From CBDFLA01 sp965248915 (GTDB lineage Bacteria; Pseudomonadota; Alphaproteobacteria; M2410), in assembly GCA_965248915.1 (NCBI GenBank), contig OZ252216.1:372001-436000 (forward strand): a stretch of 64,000 bases of DNA, in the 5' to 3' direction. Below are positions 44,992-53,243 of this stretch, one piece after another (the first letter of the stretch is position 1; every line of letters begins with the position of its first letter). The notes below the pieces were generated by a model that saw nothing but the letters and a program-made list of their open reading frames with translations, made no database searches and had not been told where the DNA came from. The position numbers and the translations under genes are program-made.

Positions 44992-47157
44992 ATGAGAGAT
45001 TTGATCGGACTTGGCAAGGCGCGAAAAGGTTGGCGATTCGCATGGTTCGCATTTCTGGCGATTAGCGCGTTTCTCTATCCGCACCTGAGCATTGCGGCGA
45101 CCGAAGCGCCTCCCATTGACAAACCTGCTTTGATGAAAACGTTCTTTCCAGTCGCAACGCGTCTTGGCGCGGTGAGCGGTGAGCCTCCGTCAGCCCCGGT
45201 ATACCAAAGCGGACGGATCATCGGGTATCTCCTCTTCACCCGTGATGTGGTGGCATCTGAAGGGTTTTCCGGCAAGCCATTGAATGTCTCCGTCGGTCTT
45301 GAAATGGACGGGACCATCGCAGGTGTTCAGATTGTTGAACAGCATGAACCCATCCTCATCATCGGCGTCAACCCGAAAGATCTAGACGCCTTTGTTGACC
45401 AATATGTCGGTCGTGATGTGCGCGAGAGCGTGAGCGTTCTGAGGAGAGCTTCCGGTGGCGCCTCTGTCGACGCCGTCAGTGGGGCCACCATTTCCTCCGT
45501 TGTTTTAAACGACACGATCATCAGGTCATCAAGAGCCATCGCCCGGGTGCGCGGCATTATTGAATCCGCGCCCATCGATTATGACCGCTTCGAAAGTGTC
45601 GATTGGGGAGCGCTCTTGGCCGACGGGTCGCTTGCAATGAAACGGGTGACCTACCGCGATGTCGCAAACAACTTGGGCCGTAAAGGGGCCTCTCTTTTTC
45701 CAAGTGGTGTTCGAGCGGTCGCCGACGATGCCTTGGTCTCGGAAATGTTTTTCGGTCTTGCCACACCAGCCCGAATTGGTCGCAATCTTTTGGGCGATCT
45801 TGACTACAATCGCATCACCGCAGAACTGCAGGAAGGCGACGAACTGATTTTTGTAGCTGGCAATGGCCTCTATTCTTTCAAGGGCACCGCCTACAATCAA
45901 AAAGGCACCTTTGATCGCGTGCAATTGGTGCAGGACGACAAGACGATTGTCTTCACCAAAGAAAACTACCGGCGCATCAAGGAAATCAAAATCGCTGCAA
46001 TTCCTGAGCTGCGCGAAAGGGCGCTCTTTGTCGTGCCGAAGGCGGAAGGCTTTGACCCGACCAAGCCATGGCGTCTCGACCTTGCCATCACCGGAAAGCG
46101 ACCTGATGGCAGCAATGCCAGCACCATTTCTTCAGCCAATTACAAACTGCCGCCATCCTATTTGCAGCCTATTACAGCAGCCGAGGGCGAGGCAGTAGCG
46201 CCTCCGTTGTGGCAACAAATCTGGCGGAGCCGTGTTGTCGATGTGATTATCTTGATGGTGGCCTTGTCGATTCTCACAGTGATTCTTTTCATGCAGGACA
46301 CCATTGTTCGCATCCCCAAACTTCACGATCACATCCGAACCGGGTTCTTGATCTTCACCCTGGTATGGCTTGGCTGGTATGCCGGGGCGCAACTTTCTGT
46401 CCTCAATGTGTTGACCTTCGGCGAGTCTCTGAGAACCGGTTTTGCCTGGGACTTCTTTTTGCTTGAGCCCTTGGTCTTCGTCTTGTGGTGCTTTGTGGCC
46501 ATGGTCATGCTTTTTTGGGGACGCGGCGTTTTCTGTGGTTGGCTTTGTCCCTTTGGCGCTTTGCAAGAACTCCTGTCACGCATCGCACGGTTTTTCAAAG
46601 TACCACAGATCCGAGTTCCCTTCGTCTTGCATGAGCGCTTATGGCCGATCAAATACATAGCGTTCTTAGGCCTCTTTGCTTTGGCCTTGGGCGACATGGC
46701 ACTGACCCAAGTTGGTGCTGAGGTCGAGCCCTTTAAAACAGCCATTGTTCTTCACTTCGCCAGGGAATGGCGTTACGTGATTTTTGCGTTGCTGATTCTC
46801 TTAGTTGGGCTCTTCGTTGAGCGCGCCTATTGTCGTTATCTCTGTCCCCTAGGCGCAGCACTCGCGATCCCGGCACGTCTTCGCATGTTTGAATGGTTGA
46901 AGCGGCGCTGGCATTGCGGCACGCAATGCGGCATCTGCGCCGGTGAGTGTCCAGTTCAGGCTATCCACCCTGAAGGCCACATCAATGCCAATGAATGCAT
47001 TCACTGCCTCAATTGCCAGGTGACCTATTTCGACGATGACATTTGCCCGCCTATGGTTCAACGACGCAAGCGTCGTGAAAAAATGGCAAACACCAAAGTG
47101 CCGGACCTAACGGCTCTGCAATCCCGAACCGCGAGCGCGGAGGTAAAGATTGACTAA
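44992..47157 (+). CDS. nirI: NosR/NirI family flavin and iron-sulfur membrane protein
   Basis: The protein is 721 residues from ATG 44992; the open frame continues upstream but there it overlaps nirS and its promoter. After a signal-like helix comes a periplasmic FMN-binding domain whose covalent Thr is in AVSGATISS (Thr166). Several membrane helices follow, with CGWLCP near 514 and CRYLCP near 614. The cytoplasmic end has two [4Fe-4S] motifs, CGICAGECP and CIHCLNCQV. NirI is the NosR paralogue needed for nirS expression or activity in Paracoccus. Placement next to nirS and before an ApbE gene supports NirI over NosR, since no nosZ is present. Confidence 0.88.
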   Translation: MRDLIGLGKARKGWRFAWFAFLAISAFLYPHLSIAATEAPPIDKPALMKTFFPVATRLGAVSGEPPSAPVYQSGRIIGYLLFTRDVVASEGFSGKPLNVSVGLEMDGTIAGVQIVEQHEPILIIGVNPKDLDAFVDQYVGRDVRESVSVLRRASGGASVDAVSGATISSVVLNDTIIRSSRAIARVRGIIESAPIDYDRFESVDWGALLADGSLAMKRVTYRDVANNLGRKGASLFPSGVRAVADDALVSEMFFGLATPARIGRNLLGDLDYNRITAELQEGDELIFVAGNGLYSFKGTAYNQKGTFDRVQLVQDDKTIVFTKENYRRIKEIKIAAIPELRERALFVVPKAEGFDPTKPWRLDLAITGKRPDGSNASTISSANYKLPPSYLQPITAAEGEAVAPPLWQQIWRSRVVDVIILMVALSILTVILFMQDTIVRIPKLHDHIRTGFLIFTLVWLGWYAGAQLSVLNVLTFGESLRTGFAWDFFLLEPLVFVLWCFVAMVMLFWGRGVFCGWLCPFGALQELLSRIARFFKVPQIRVPFVLHERLWPIKYIAFLGLFALALGDMALTQVGAEVEPFKTAIVLHFAREWRYVIFALLILLVGLFVERAYCRYLCPLGAALAIPARLRMFEWLKRRWHCGTQCGICAGECPVQAIHPEGHINANECIHCLNCQVTYFDDDICPPMVQRRKRREKMANTKVPDLTALQSRTASAEVKID

Positions 47158-48151
47158 GGCAATGGGAAACCTCTCACGACGCAGAACCATAAAGATCTTG
47201 GGAGCCGCCGCTGGCCTGCCTCTCTTGGGAGGTGCCGCAAGTGTGCCCGCCGGAAACAATGTTCCACTCACGGCGTGGTCGGGGCAAGCGCTAGGTGCGA
47301 GGTCGAAGATCATTCTCGCACACCCAGATGAGGCAAGACTGCGTAAGGTTCTTGGGGCTGTGCTGAACGAGATTGATCGCCTCGAAAACATCTTCAGTCT
47401 TTTCGTGGAGACGTCCGAAATCTCACGCCTAAATCGTAATGGCACTCTCAAGAATCCAAGTCTCGATCTAAGATTGGTATTGAGGGAGGCCGCGCGTGTC
47501 AGTGACCTGACAGGCGGTGCATTCGACGTGACGGTGCAAACCCTGTGGAGGTTTTTGGCAGACCATTACAATAGCCAAACAGGCTTCCCAAGCGATGCTG
47601 AAATCGCAAATGCCCTAGCTCAGATTGACTATCGACAACTTCACATTGCTGACCACGAGGTTGCCTTTGCCAAGCCCGGTATGAGTCTCACTCTCAACGG
47701 CATCGCTCAAGGCTACATCACCGACCGTGCGGCAGATATTTTGAGAAATGAAGGCTTCGATCACACTCTCGTTCAGTTGGGCGAAACCCTTGCCCTCAAG
47801 CCGAAGCAAGGCGCCCACCCCTGGCGGGTCGCGCTTGCCGGCGAACACATTGCAGACGAGGGTAGTACCATCGACCTGGTGGACCGCGCGGTAGCAACTT
47901 CCGCGCCCGCCTCGCTACCGTTCGATTCAGAGGGACGCTTCACGCACATTTTAAGCCTCCATGGAAAGACACTTGTCGACCCGGCAGAATCAGTGAGCGT
48001 CGTCGCGAAGGAAGCAATGACCGCCGATGCCCTGTCTACTGCATTGACATTGGCCGAGCCGGGTGAGTGGCCAACTATCTTGGCGGCAAGCGGTGCAGAT
48101 TTTGCCCAAGCACAGATGAACGACCGGTCTTGGACGCGGATCAACCCCTGA
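47150..48151 (+). CDS. nirX: FAD:protein FMN transferase (ApbE/NosX/NirX type)
   Basis: The 333-residue protein likely starts at TTG 47150, because GGAGGT lies 5 bp upstream within nirI; ATG 47162 lacks such a site. The N-terminus SRRRTIKILGAAAGLPLLGG looks like a Tat signal. ApbE blocks follow: GGAFDVTVQTLW, LNGIAQGYITDRAADIL and MTADALSTAL, the last containing metal-binding residues. It transfers FMN onto a Thr of partner proteins, here probably Thr166 of NirI. The gene overlaps the end of nirI, showing translational coupling. Confidence 0.88.
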   Translation: MTKAMGNLSRRRTIKILGAAAGLPLLGGAASVPAGNNVPLTAWSGQALGARSKIILAHPDEARLRKVLGAVLNEIDRLENIFSLFVETSEISRLNRNGTLKNPSLDLRLVLREAARVSDLTGGAFDVTVQTLWRFLADHYNSQTGFPSDAEIANALAQIDYRQLHIADHEVAFAKPGMSLTLNGIAQGYITDRAADILRNEGFDHTLVQLGETLALKPKQGAHPWRVALAGEHIADEGSTIDLVDRAVATSAPASLPFDSEGRFTHILSLHGKTLVDPAESVSVVAKEAMTADALSTALTLAEPGEWPTILAASGADFAQAQMNDRSWTRINP

Positions 48152-48166
48152 CTTAGGAGGCACATC

Positions 48167-48349
48167 ATGGAGATGGTCTACTTCACAATCGTTGCTGTCT
48201 TTCTCTACATCGGCGCCGATCGACTGCTCAACACCGTTGAACAACGCCGCGGCGCTCGCTTTGAACAACGCAGCCTCATCTTCTTCGCCATTCTCTTTCC
48301 AGCCGCCTTGGCCGCCTTCTGGATCATCCGCGCTCTCATGGGGGAGTAA
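48167..48349 (+). CDS. small two-helix membrane protein
   Basis: This 60-residue protein has one helix near residues 3-17 (VYFTIVAVFLYIGAD) and another near 37-55 (LIFFAILFPAALAAFWIIR), with a basic/acidic loop between them. TAGGAGG stands 7 bp before the ATG, so translation is well supported. It is 15 bp after nirX and likely in the nirI-nirX transcript. I do not know a family; it may help assembly or stability of the NirI complex. No catalytic residues are evident. Confidence 0.72.
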   Translation: MEMVYFTIVAVFLYIGADRLLNTVEQRRGARFEQRSLIFFAILFPAALAAFWIIRALMGE

Positions 48350-48385
48350 GAGAACTTCAATTGTCATGAATGAGTTCGAGTCTGA

Positions 48386-48841
48386 TTATTGAGCCGTCGA
48401 CATGCCAAATGATGACGTGATGGCCCTCGCGGATTCTTCCCCCATCGGCTGAATAGTGTTGTAAGCTGCGGTCATATACCAAACTGTATACTCAAATCTG
48501 ACGTCATCAACACTGAATGACTCGTTGCGTCCATTACCAGCCCAATAGCCTGGATTGAAATCCTCAACCACGCCTTCGACTACATCGTAGGACTCTGCGG
48601 TATACGCATTCGTCAGCGCGTCGCGGTCGGGCTCGTCGCCCCAAACCATTGTGTAGATCACGAGGATGGACATGGGACAAAATAGGATGAGCCATAGACG
48701 AAATGACAGTTTCTCGTTTTTGCGAAATACGGTCCTTGTCGATGCAAAGGCAACCAAAGCCCCTAGTGCCAGTAAAACGTAGTCCATCCAATGGAGAGGG
48801 TTTGGCTCAGAGATCAAATCGTAAATGAGTACATGTTCCAT
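48386..48841 (-). CDS. hypothetical membrane-anchored protein
   Basis: The protein is 151 residues from ATG 48841; the frame continues to 48874 without support. Two hydrophobic helices lie near residues 20-37 and 47-65 (WLILFCPMSILVIYTMVW). A soluble C-terminal part of about 80 residues, acidic and Tyr/Phe-rich with FNPGYWAGNGRNESF, follows and is probably periplasmic. No known family is recognised. It is convergent with the nirI-nirX-small protein unit and divergent from the NOR operon, so its link to denitrification is uncertain. Confidence 0.62.
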   Translation of the reverse strand: MEHVLIYDLISEPNPLHWMDYVLLALGALVAFASTRTVFRKNEKLSFRLWLILFCPMSILVIYTMVWGDEPDRDALTNAYTAESYDVVEGVVEDFNPGYWAGNGRNESFSVDDVRFEYTVWYMTAAYNTIQPMGEESARAITSSFGMSTAQ

Positions 48842-49037
48842 TAGAATCTGCCAGCGAACAATTTTCGAGCTCAAGTATGATAGATCGTACCAATCAGTGG
48901 CGAAAGGTCAGAGATGTGGCTAGCCGGCCGGAGCGATTGCGGAGGTCCCCCTCGCGGCATGATGTCTCATGGGGCGCTCCGGACCCTCCATAACCCCGCT
49001 CCAAGCTAAATTTCCCTCATTCTTCAATGGGTTCCAA

Positions 49038-49051
49038 TTGACCACGGTCAA
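49038..49051 (+). promoter_or_regulatory. Fnr/DNR-type box upstream of the NOR operon
   Basis: TTGAC-CACG-GTCAA matches TTGAY-N4-RTCAA perfectly. It ends 88 bp before the CuA-subunit start and is the only strong regulatory signal in the 300-bp region upstream of the operon. Confidence 0.85.
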
Positions 49052-49139
49052 GGAGAGGGCTCGAATCTTGGCCTTAAATGCAACCGGAATTGCGCCGTCG
49101 TGCGCAAGCAATCCCTAATGGATGTCAGGAGAGGGTGCG

Positions 49140-49679
49140 ATGGCCATACATTCCCCCGAAAATCGGCTCTGGTGGAAAGAGCCGATTGAGAAGACCGAGT
49201 TAATCTGGATTTCAATTGCCTTCATGTGGGGCCTCTTCATGTTCTTTGTCATGATTTGGTGGCACATCAATGGCGAGCAAAATCTGTCGAACGAAGCCTA
49301 CAGGATTACAGCCGACAAATTTGAAGCCCGTGTTGAAGCCATGATCGCCGAGTATCAAGTGGGCGAAGAAGGCGACAGCGGCATTCCTGTCGTTCATCCA
49401 CCTGCAGGCAGCGATGTCTACTTGTTGGCGCGGCTTTGGGAATGGTATCCGGTTCTCGAACTGGAAAAAGACAAGAGCTACCGCATTCACATGTCGTCAA
49501 TGGATTGGCAGCACGGTTTCTCATTGCAACCGTCCAACATCAATCTCCAAGTCCATCCTGGCTACGAAATGGTTTTGACGGTAACCCCGGATGAAACCGG
49601 CGTCTTCACAATCGTCTGCAACGAATTCTGTGGCATCGGTCACCATAATATGGTCGGCCGCATCCACATCGTCGAATAG
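49140..49679 (+). CDS. CuA-containing subunit II of heme-copper NO reductase/oxidase
   Basis: The protein is 179 residues from ATG 49140, which has AGGAGAGG at 8 bp; the ATG at 49122 lacks a site. One membrane helix (about residues 22-41) anchors a periplasmic cupredoxin domain. All CuA ligands are present: His125 (DWQHGF) and the C-x-E-x-C-x3-H-x2-M motif giving Cys160, Glu162, Cys164, His168 and Met171. It would take electrons from a c-type cytochrome and pass them to the catalytic subunit encoded 14 bp downstream. The single helix and short length differ from aa3 oxidase subunit II and match the ba3/eNOR-like type. Confidence 0.9.
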   Translation: MAIHSPENRLWWKEPIEKTELIWISIAFMWGLFMFFVMIWWHINGEQNLSNEAYRITADKFEARVEAMIAEYQVGEEGDSGIPVVHPPAGSDVYLLARLWEWYPVLELEKDKSYRIHMSSMDWQHGFSLQPSNINLQVHPGYEMVLTVTPDETGVFTIVCNEFCGIGHHNMVGRIHIVE

Positions 49680-49693
49680 AACGGGGATCGACA

Positions 49694-51385
49694 ATGTCCG
49701 AAAAAGCCCAATTCCGTACATGCCCTGACACCGGCTTTAAAGTCGATTTCATGGCTGAAAAACTCATCAAGATGAACGCGGTCACCGCGGTCATCTTTCT
49801 CGCTGTCGGTGGCCTGTTTGGTTTGTTGGTCGCTTTGACCCGTTGGCCTGCAGTTCACATCCTTCCGGCCGAGATGTTTTATCTCGCACTTACGGCCCAC
49901 GGCGCAGATGTTCTTTTGTTCTGGATTATCTTCTTTGAAATAGCACTTCTCTACTTCTGTTCTGCGGTTTTATTGAATTGCAGACTGGCCATGCCGAAGA
50001 TCGCGCTCACCGCTTTTTGGATGATGGTTGCAGGCGCAGTACTGGCCAACATCGCCGTGCTCCAAGGTGAGTCGAGCGTCATGTTCACCTCTTATGTGCC
50101 CATGCAGGCCGCGCCCCACTTCTATCTGGGGCTCATAATATTTGCGGTGGGTGTTTTGGTGGCGCTCATGATCTTCTTTGCCACTTTGGTTATTGCCAAG
50201 GATGAGAAGACTTATGAAGGCTCAGTGTCCCTTGTGACCTTTGGCGCGATAACCGCCGCCATCATCGCGGTTTTTACCATTGCGTCAGGTGCTGTGATCC
50301 TCATCCCAACCTTCTTCTGGTCCATTGGGTGGATTTCACAAATTGATCCGCTCATCTACAAAGTTGTTTGGTGGGGCATGGGTCACTCGTCGCAGCAAAT
50401 CAACATGGCAGCTCAGGTGTCCATTTGGTACGCCATTCCCGCCATGCTATTTGGCGCCAAGCCCCTGTCTGAAAAAGTTTCACGCACAGCCTTCCTGCTT
50501 TACATCTTGTTCCTGCAACTTGCTTGCGCTCACCACTTGCTGGTGGAACCGGGCGTCAGCTCCGAGTGGAAAATCTTCAACACCTCCTACGCCATGTACC
50601 TGGCCGTGGTTGGTTCCATGATCCACGGCATGACCATTCCTGGATCGATTGAAGCAGCCCAACGTCGTCGAGGCTTCACCAACGGTTGGTTCGAGTGGTT
50701 GAGAAAAGCACCTTGGGGCAATCCGGCCTTCTCCGGCATGTTCATGTCCTTGGTGATGTTTGGTTTCTTAGGCGGCATCTCTGGCGTCGTCATGGGCACC
50801 GAACAGCTCAACATGATCATGCACAACACGCTCTACGTACCAGGCCACTTCCACGCGACTGTGGTTGCCGGCACGACGCTGGCATTCATGGCCATCACCT
50901 ATCCGATCGTCAACCTGATCTTCCGTCGGGAGCTCATTTGGCCGACGGTGGCGAAGTTCCAGCCTTACGTATTTGGGTTGGGTGTAGCAGGTATTTCGCT
51001 CTTTATGATGGGCGCGGGCACGCTTGGTGTTTCCCGCCGTCATTGGGACATCACATTTGCTGATGCCACCTTGAGCTTCGAATACTCGCCAACGGCCTTC
51101 TTGATGATGGGATTGAACGGCGTCAGTGCTATTCTTGCCGCCTGCGGCGGAATGATGTTCATCGCTGTTGTCGTCGGTTCAATTCTCTACGGTAAAAAAC
51201 GCGGGGCTGATGAAGCCGCAGCGGAAAGTGGACCTATGGCTCAAGGCGCCATTGCCGAGTATGGCAGCGAAGGCACCATCAAACTTCCGGGAACGATCAC
51301 CTTGGTGGGGATCTTCTTCGTCTCCTTCGTTCTCTACTACTTCATCAATTGGAAGTATCTCTCAACTCTTTGGCCGCTGTCATAA
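49694..51385 (+). CDS. heme-copper catalytic subunit, eNOR-like nitric oxide reductase
   Basis: The 563-residue protein has about 12-13 helices. Metal ligands can be assigned: low-spin heme His69 (TAHG) and His387, CuB His231, His280 and His281, and high-spin heme His385 (GHFHATVVAG). At the CuB site the usual HPEVY is replaced by HSSQQ, so the cross-linked Tyr of O2 reductases is Gln235. That Tyr is needed for O2 reduction, and its loss is a feature I recall for eNOR-type NO reductases. A CuA subunit, a nearby nirS and an Fnr/DNR box support an NO-reducing role: 2 NO to N2O. The alternative is a divergent oxidase. The family name is from memory. Confidence 0.85.
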   Translation: MSEKAQFRTCPDTGFKVDFMAEKLIKMNAVTAVIFLAVGGLFGLLVALTRWPAVHILPAEMFYLALTAHGADVLLFWIIFFEIALLYFCSAVLLNCRLAMPKIALTAFWMMVAGAVLANIAVLQGESSVMFTSYVPMQAAPHFYLGLIIFAVGVLVALMIFFATLVIAKDEKTYEGSVSLVTFGAITAAIIAVFTIASGAVILIPTFFWSIGWISQIDPLIYKVVWWGMGHSSQQINMAAQVSIWYAIPAMLFGAKPLSEKVSRTAFLLYILFLQLACAHHLLVEPGVSSEWKIFNTSYAMYLAVVGSMIHGMTIPGSIEAAQRRRGFTNGWFEWLRKAPWGNPAFSGMFMSLVMFGFLGGISGVVMGTEQLNMIMHNTLYVPGHFHATVVAGTTLAFMAITYPIVNLIFRRELIWPTVAKFQPYVFGLGVAGISLFMMGAGTLGVSRRHWDITFADATLSFEYSPTAFLMMGLNGVSAILAACGGMMFIAVVVGSILYGKKRGADEAAAESGPMAQGAIAEYGSEGTIKLPGTITLVGIFFVSFVLYYFINWKYLSTLWPLS

Positions 51386-51440
51386 GACGGCGGTCCCCTC
51401 TGGGAGCGTGTATTTAGGGTAGGGGTGTGGCCGAGGCGAT

Positions 51441-52307
51441 ATGTCTGAGACCATGAAACAGATCGTCTCTGTCTTTAAGCTCCGGATCGGCGTGTTCATC
51501 ATGTTGAGCGCGCTGGCCGGGCTCGCTGCCACGCCCGGCCCCTCCTTGGAGCCATGGAAAATTGCACTTCTGGCGCTTGCTGTTTTTCTATCTTCGGCAA
51601 GTGCTGGCGCCTTCAATCAATATGTGGAACGTGACCTTGATGCCTTGATGCCACGCACCAAGGATCGCCCCTTTGTCACCGGGTATTTCAAACCGGGCGC
51701 GATGTGGTGGCTGATCATGGGGGTTATGCTCTTTGCGCCGGTCGCGCTGGCAGCCTGGGCGCTCGGCTCCCTCGTCGGCCTTTACTTGTTTCTCGGCGCG
51801 TTCACATATGGGATCATTTACACACTTTGGCTTAAGCGCCGTTCCACTTGGAACATTGTCTTGGGTGGGTTGTCTGGTAGTTTTGCGGTGATGGCAGGCG
51901 CCGCGGCCATAGATCCAGGCTTCTCGCCGATCCCGATCATCCTCGCGGTTGTCTTGTTTCTGTGGACCCCGCCTCACTTTTGGAGTTTGGCCACCGCCAT
52001 CCGCGACGATTACTCTGAAGCTGGGGTGCCGATGCTTCCTTCGGTCGTGGGCGACAAGAAGGCTGCAAGGGTCATCTTTGCACACACAACCGTACTGAGC
52101 GCTTTGTCCCTAACCCCCATTTATTTTGGTGCTGGGCCGATCTATTTTGCCGGTGCGGCGATTGGTGGCATATACTTTACCTATCGATCTTATCAACTTG
52201 TCCGCGATCCGAATAAACAGACCGCCATGAAGAACTTTTTCGCATCGCTTCTTCAACTGGCTTTGCTCTTTGTAGGAGTTTTCCTAGATGCCTGGATTGT
52301 CTTGTAA
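51441..52307 (+). CDS. ctaB: protoheme IX farnesyltransferase (heme O synthase)
   Basis: The 288-residue UbiA-superfamily membrane protein has about eight helices. The polyprenyl diphosphate/Mg site is NQYVERDLDALMPRTKDRP near residues 57-75, and the second Asp-rich loop is in RDDYSEAGVPMLP. It adds the farnesyl group to heme b to give heme O for heme-copper enzymes. No ctaA is adjacent, so heme A would need a gene elsewhere. The gene is 55 bp after the catalytic subunit, and its 3' end overlaps the SCO gene by 20 bp. Confidence 0.92.
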   Translation: MSETMKQIVSVFKLRIGVFIMLSALAGLAATPGPSLEPWKIALLALAVFLSSASAGAFNQYVERDLDALMPRTKDRPFVTGYFKPGAMWWLIMGVMLFAPVALAAWALGSLVGLYLFLGAFTYGIIYTLWLKRRSTWNIVLGGLSGSFAVMAGAAAIDPGFSPIPIILAVVLFLWTPPHFWSLATAIRDDYSEAGVPMLPSVVGDKKAARVIFAHTTVLSALSLTPIYFGAGPIYFAGAAIGGIYFTYRSYQLVRDPNKQTAMKNFFASLLQLALLFVGVFLDAWIVL

Positions 52308-53205
52308 GCGTCCGCGCACAATCCTTCGAGCCTCCCTCACAGTCCGCGCCTTATTCCTTACATTCGCTATGGTCATTGCGAGTGTTGCGGGTGATCGCGC
52401 TTTTGCTGAAGGGGAGGAGCATCAAAGCCCTCATGATGTCCACAAAGCTATGCGTGAGCAAAGGGCTATGGGGCCTGATCCCTTCAATAGGGACGAAGCG
52501 TTGGAAACTTCGCAAGCCGCGGTGGGCAAGGTGCTCAGTGATCTGAGTTTCACTAGAAGCGACGGCAAGGAAATTTCCCTGGGTGAGTATCAAGGTCAAC
52601 CGCTCCTAGTGAACATGATCTATACAAGCTGTGTCCACACCTGCCCGCTGATTGTTGAATCCCTGGAGCGGTCCGTGAAGATCGCCCGCGACGCCATGGG
52701 CGATGAGAGTTTCAAAGTAGTCACGGTTGGCTTTGACACGCGCCTCGATAAGCCTAAACAAATGAAAGCCTATGCGCACACGAGGGGTATCAGAACATCT
52801 GGCTGGGACTTCTTGAGTGCAGATGAGGAGACGGTAGCACAGTTCGCAAAAGACTTAGGCTTTCTCTTTGTCGAAGCGCCTCACGGTTACGATCACCTTG
52901 CGCAATTGTCGATCATAGATGGTGAAGGCGTCGTTTATCGCCAGGTTTACGGCGTGCAACCGCCACCGCCATCGGTTGTGGAGCCGTTGAAAGACCTGGT
53001 CTTCGGTCGCAAGAGCGGCTTCACCAGTTTTGATGGGATTAAGAATCAGGTCAGATTGTTCTGCACGATTTACAATCCCGCGAGCGGCAAGTATCAGTTT
53101 GATTACTCCCTGATTGTCGGCATGGTGATTGGCTTTTTAAGTTTAGTCGCAATTGGAACATTCCTCATTCGAGGGTTTATCGGATTGCGTAAGAGTCAAT
53201 CCTAA
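52288..53205 (+). CDS. SCO1/SenC family copper chaperone
   Basis: The 305-residue protein has an N-terminal signal/anchor (residues 18-38) and a thioredoxin-like domain. The copper-binding CVHTC motif is at residues 115-119 and the partner His is in the HLAQLSIID region near 208. Unlike most SCO proteins it has a C-terminal helix (IVGMVIGFLSLVAIGTFLIRG), so both ends may be in the membrane. SCO proteins load or reduce the CuA site of subunit II, in agreement with the CuA gene in this operon. The start overlaps ctaB by 20 bp. Confidence 0.9.
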   Translation: MPGLSCKRPRTILRASLTVRALFLTFAMVIASVAGDRAFAEGEEHQSPHDVHKAMREQRAMGPDPFNRDEALETSQAAVGKVLSDLSFTRSDGKEISLGEYQGQPLLVNMIYTSCVHTCPLIVESLERSVKIARDAMGDESFKVVTVGFDTRLDKPKQMKAYAHTRGIRTSGWDFLSADEETVAQFAKDLGFLFVEAPHGYDHLAQLSIIDGEGVVYRQVYGVQPPPPSVVEPLKDLVFGRKSGFTSFDGIKNQVRLFCTIYNPASGKYQFDYSLIVGMVIGFLSLVAIGTFLIRGFIGLRKSQS

Positions 53206-53243
53206 GTGATTTTGGCACGTTATAGGAAGGCGATCACTCCCTG

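Noticed and set aside
47773..48168. 131-codon minus-strand frame opposite nirX
   Set aside because: It is antisense to ApbE-family coding sequence and shows no recognisable domain.
49694..51385. Annotation as ordinary cytochrome c oxidase subunit I
   Set aside because: The HPEVY motif with the cross-linked Tyr is missing (HSSQQ instead), and the genomic setting is denitrification.
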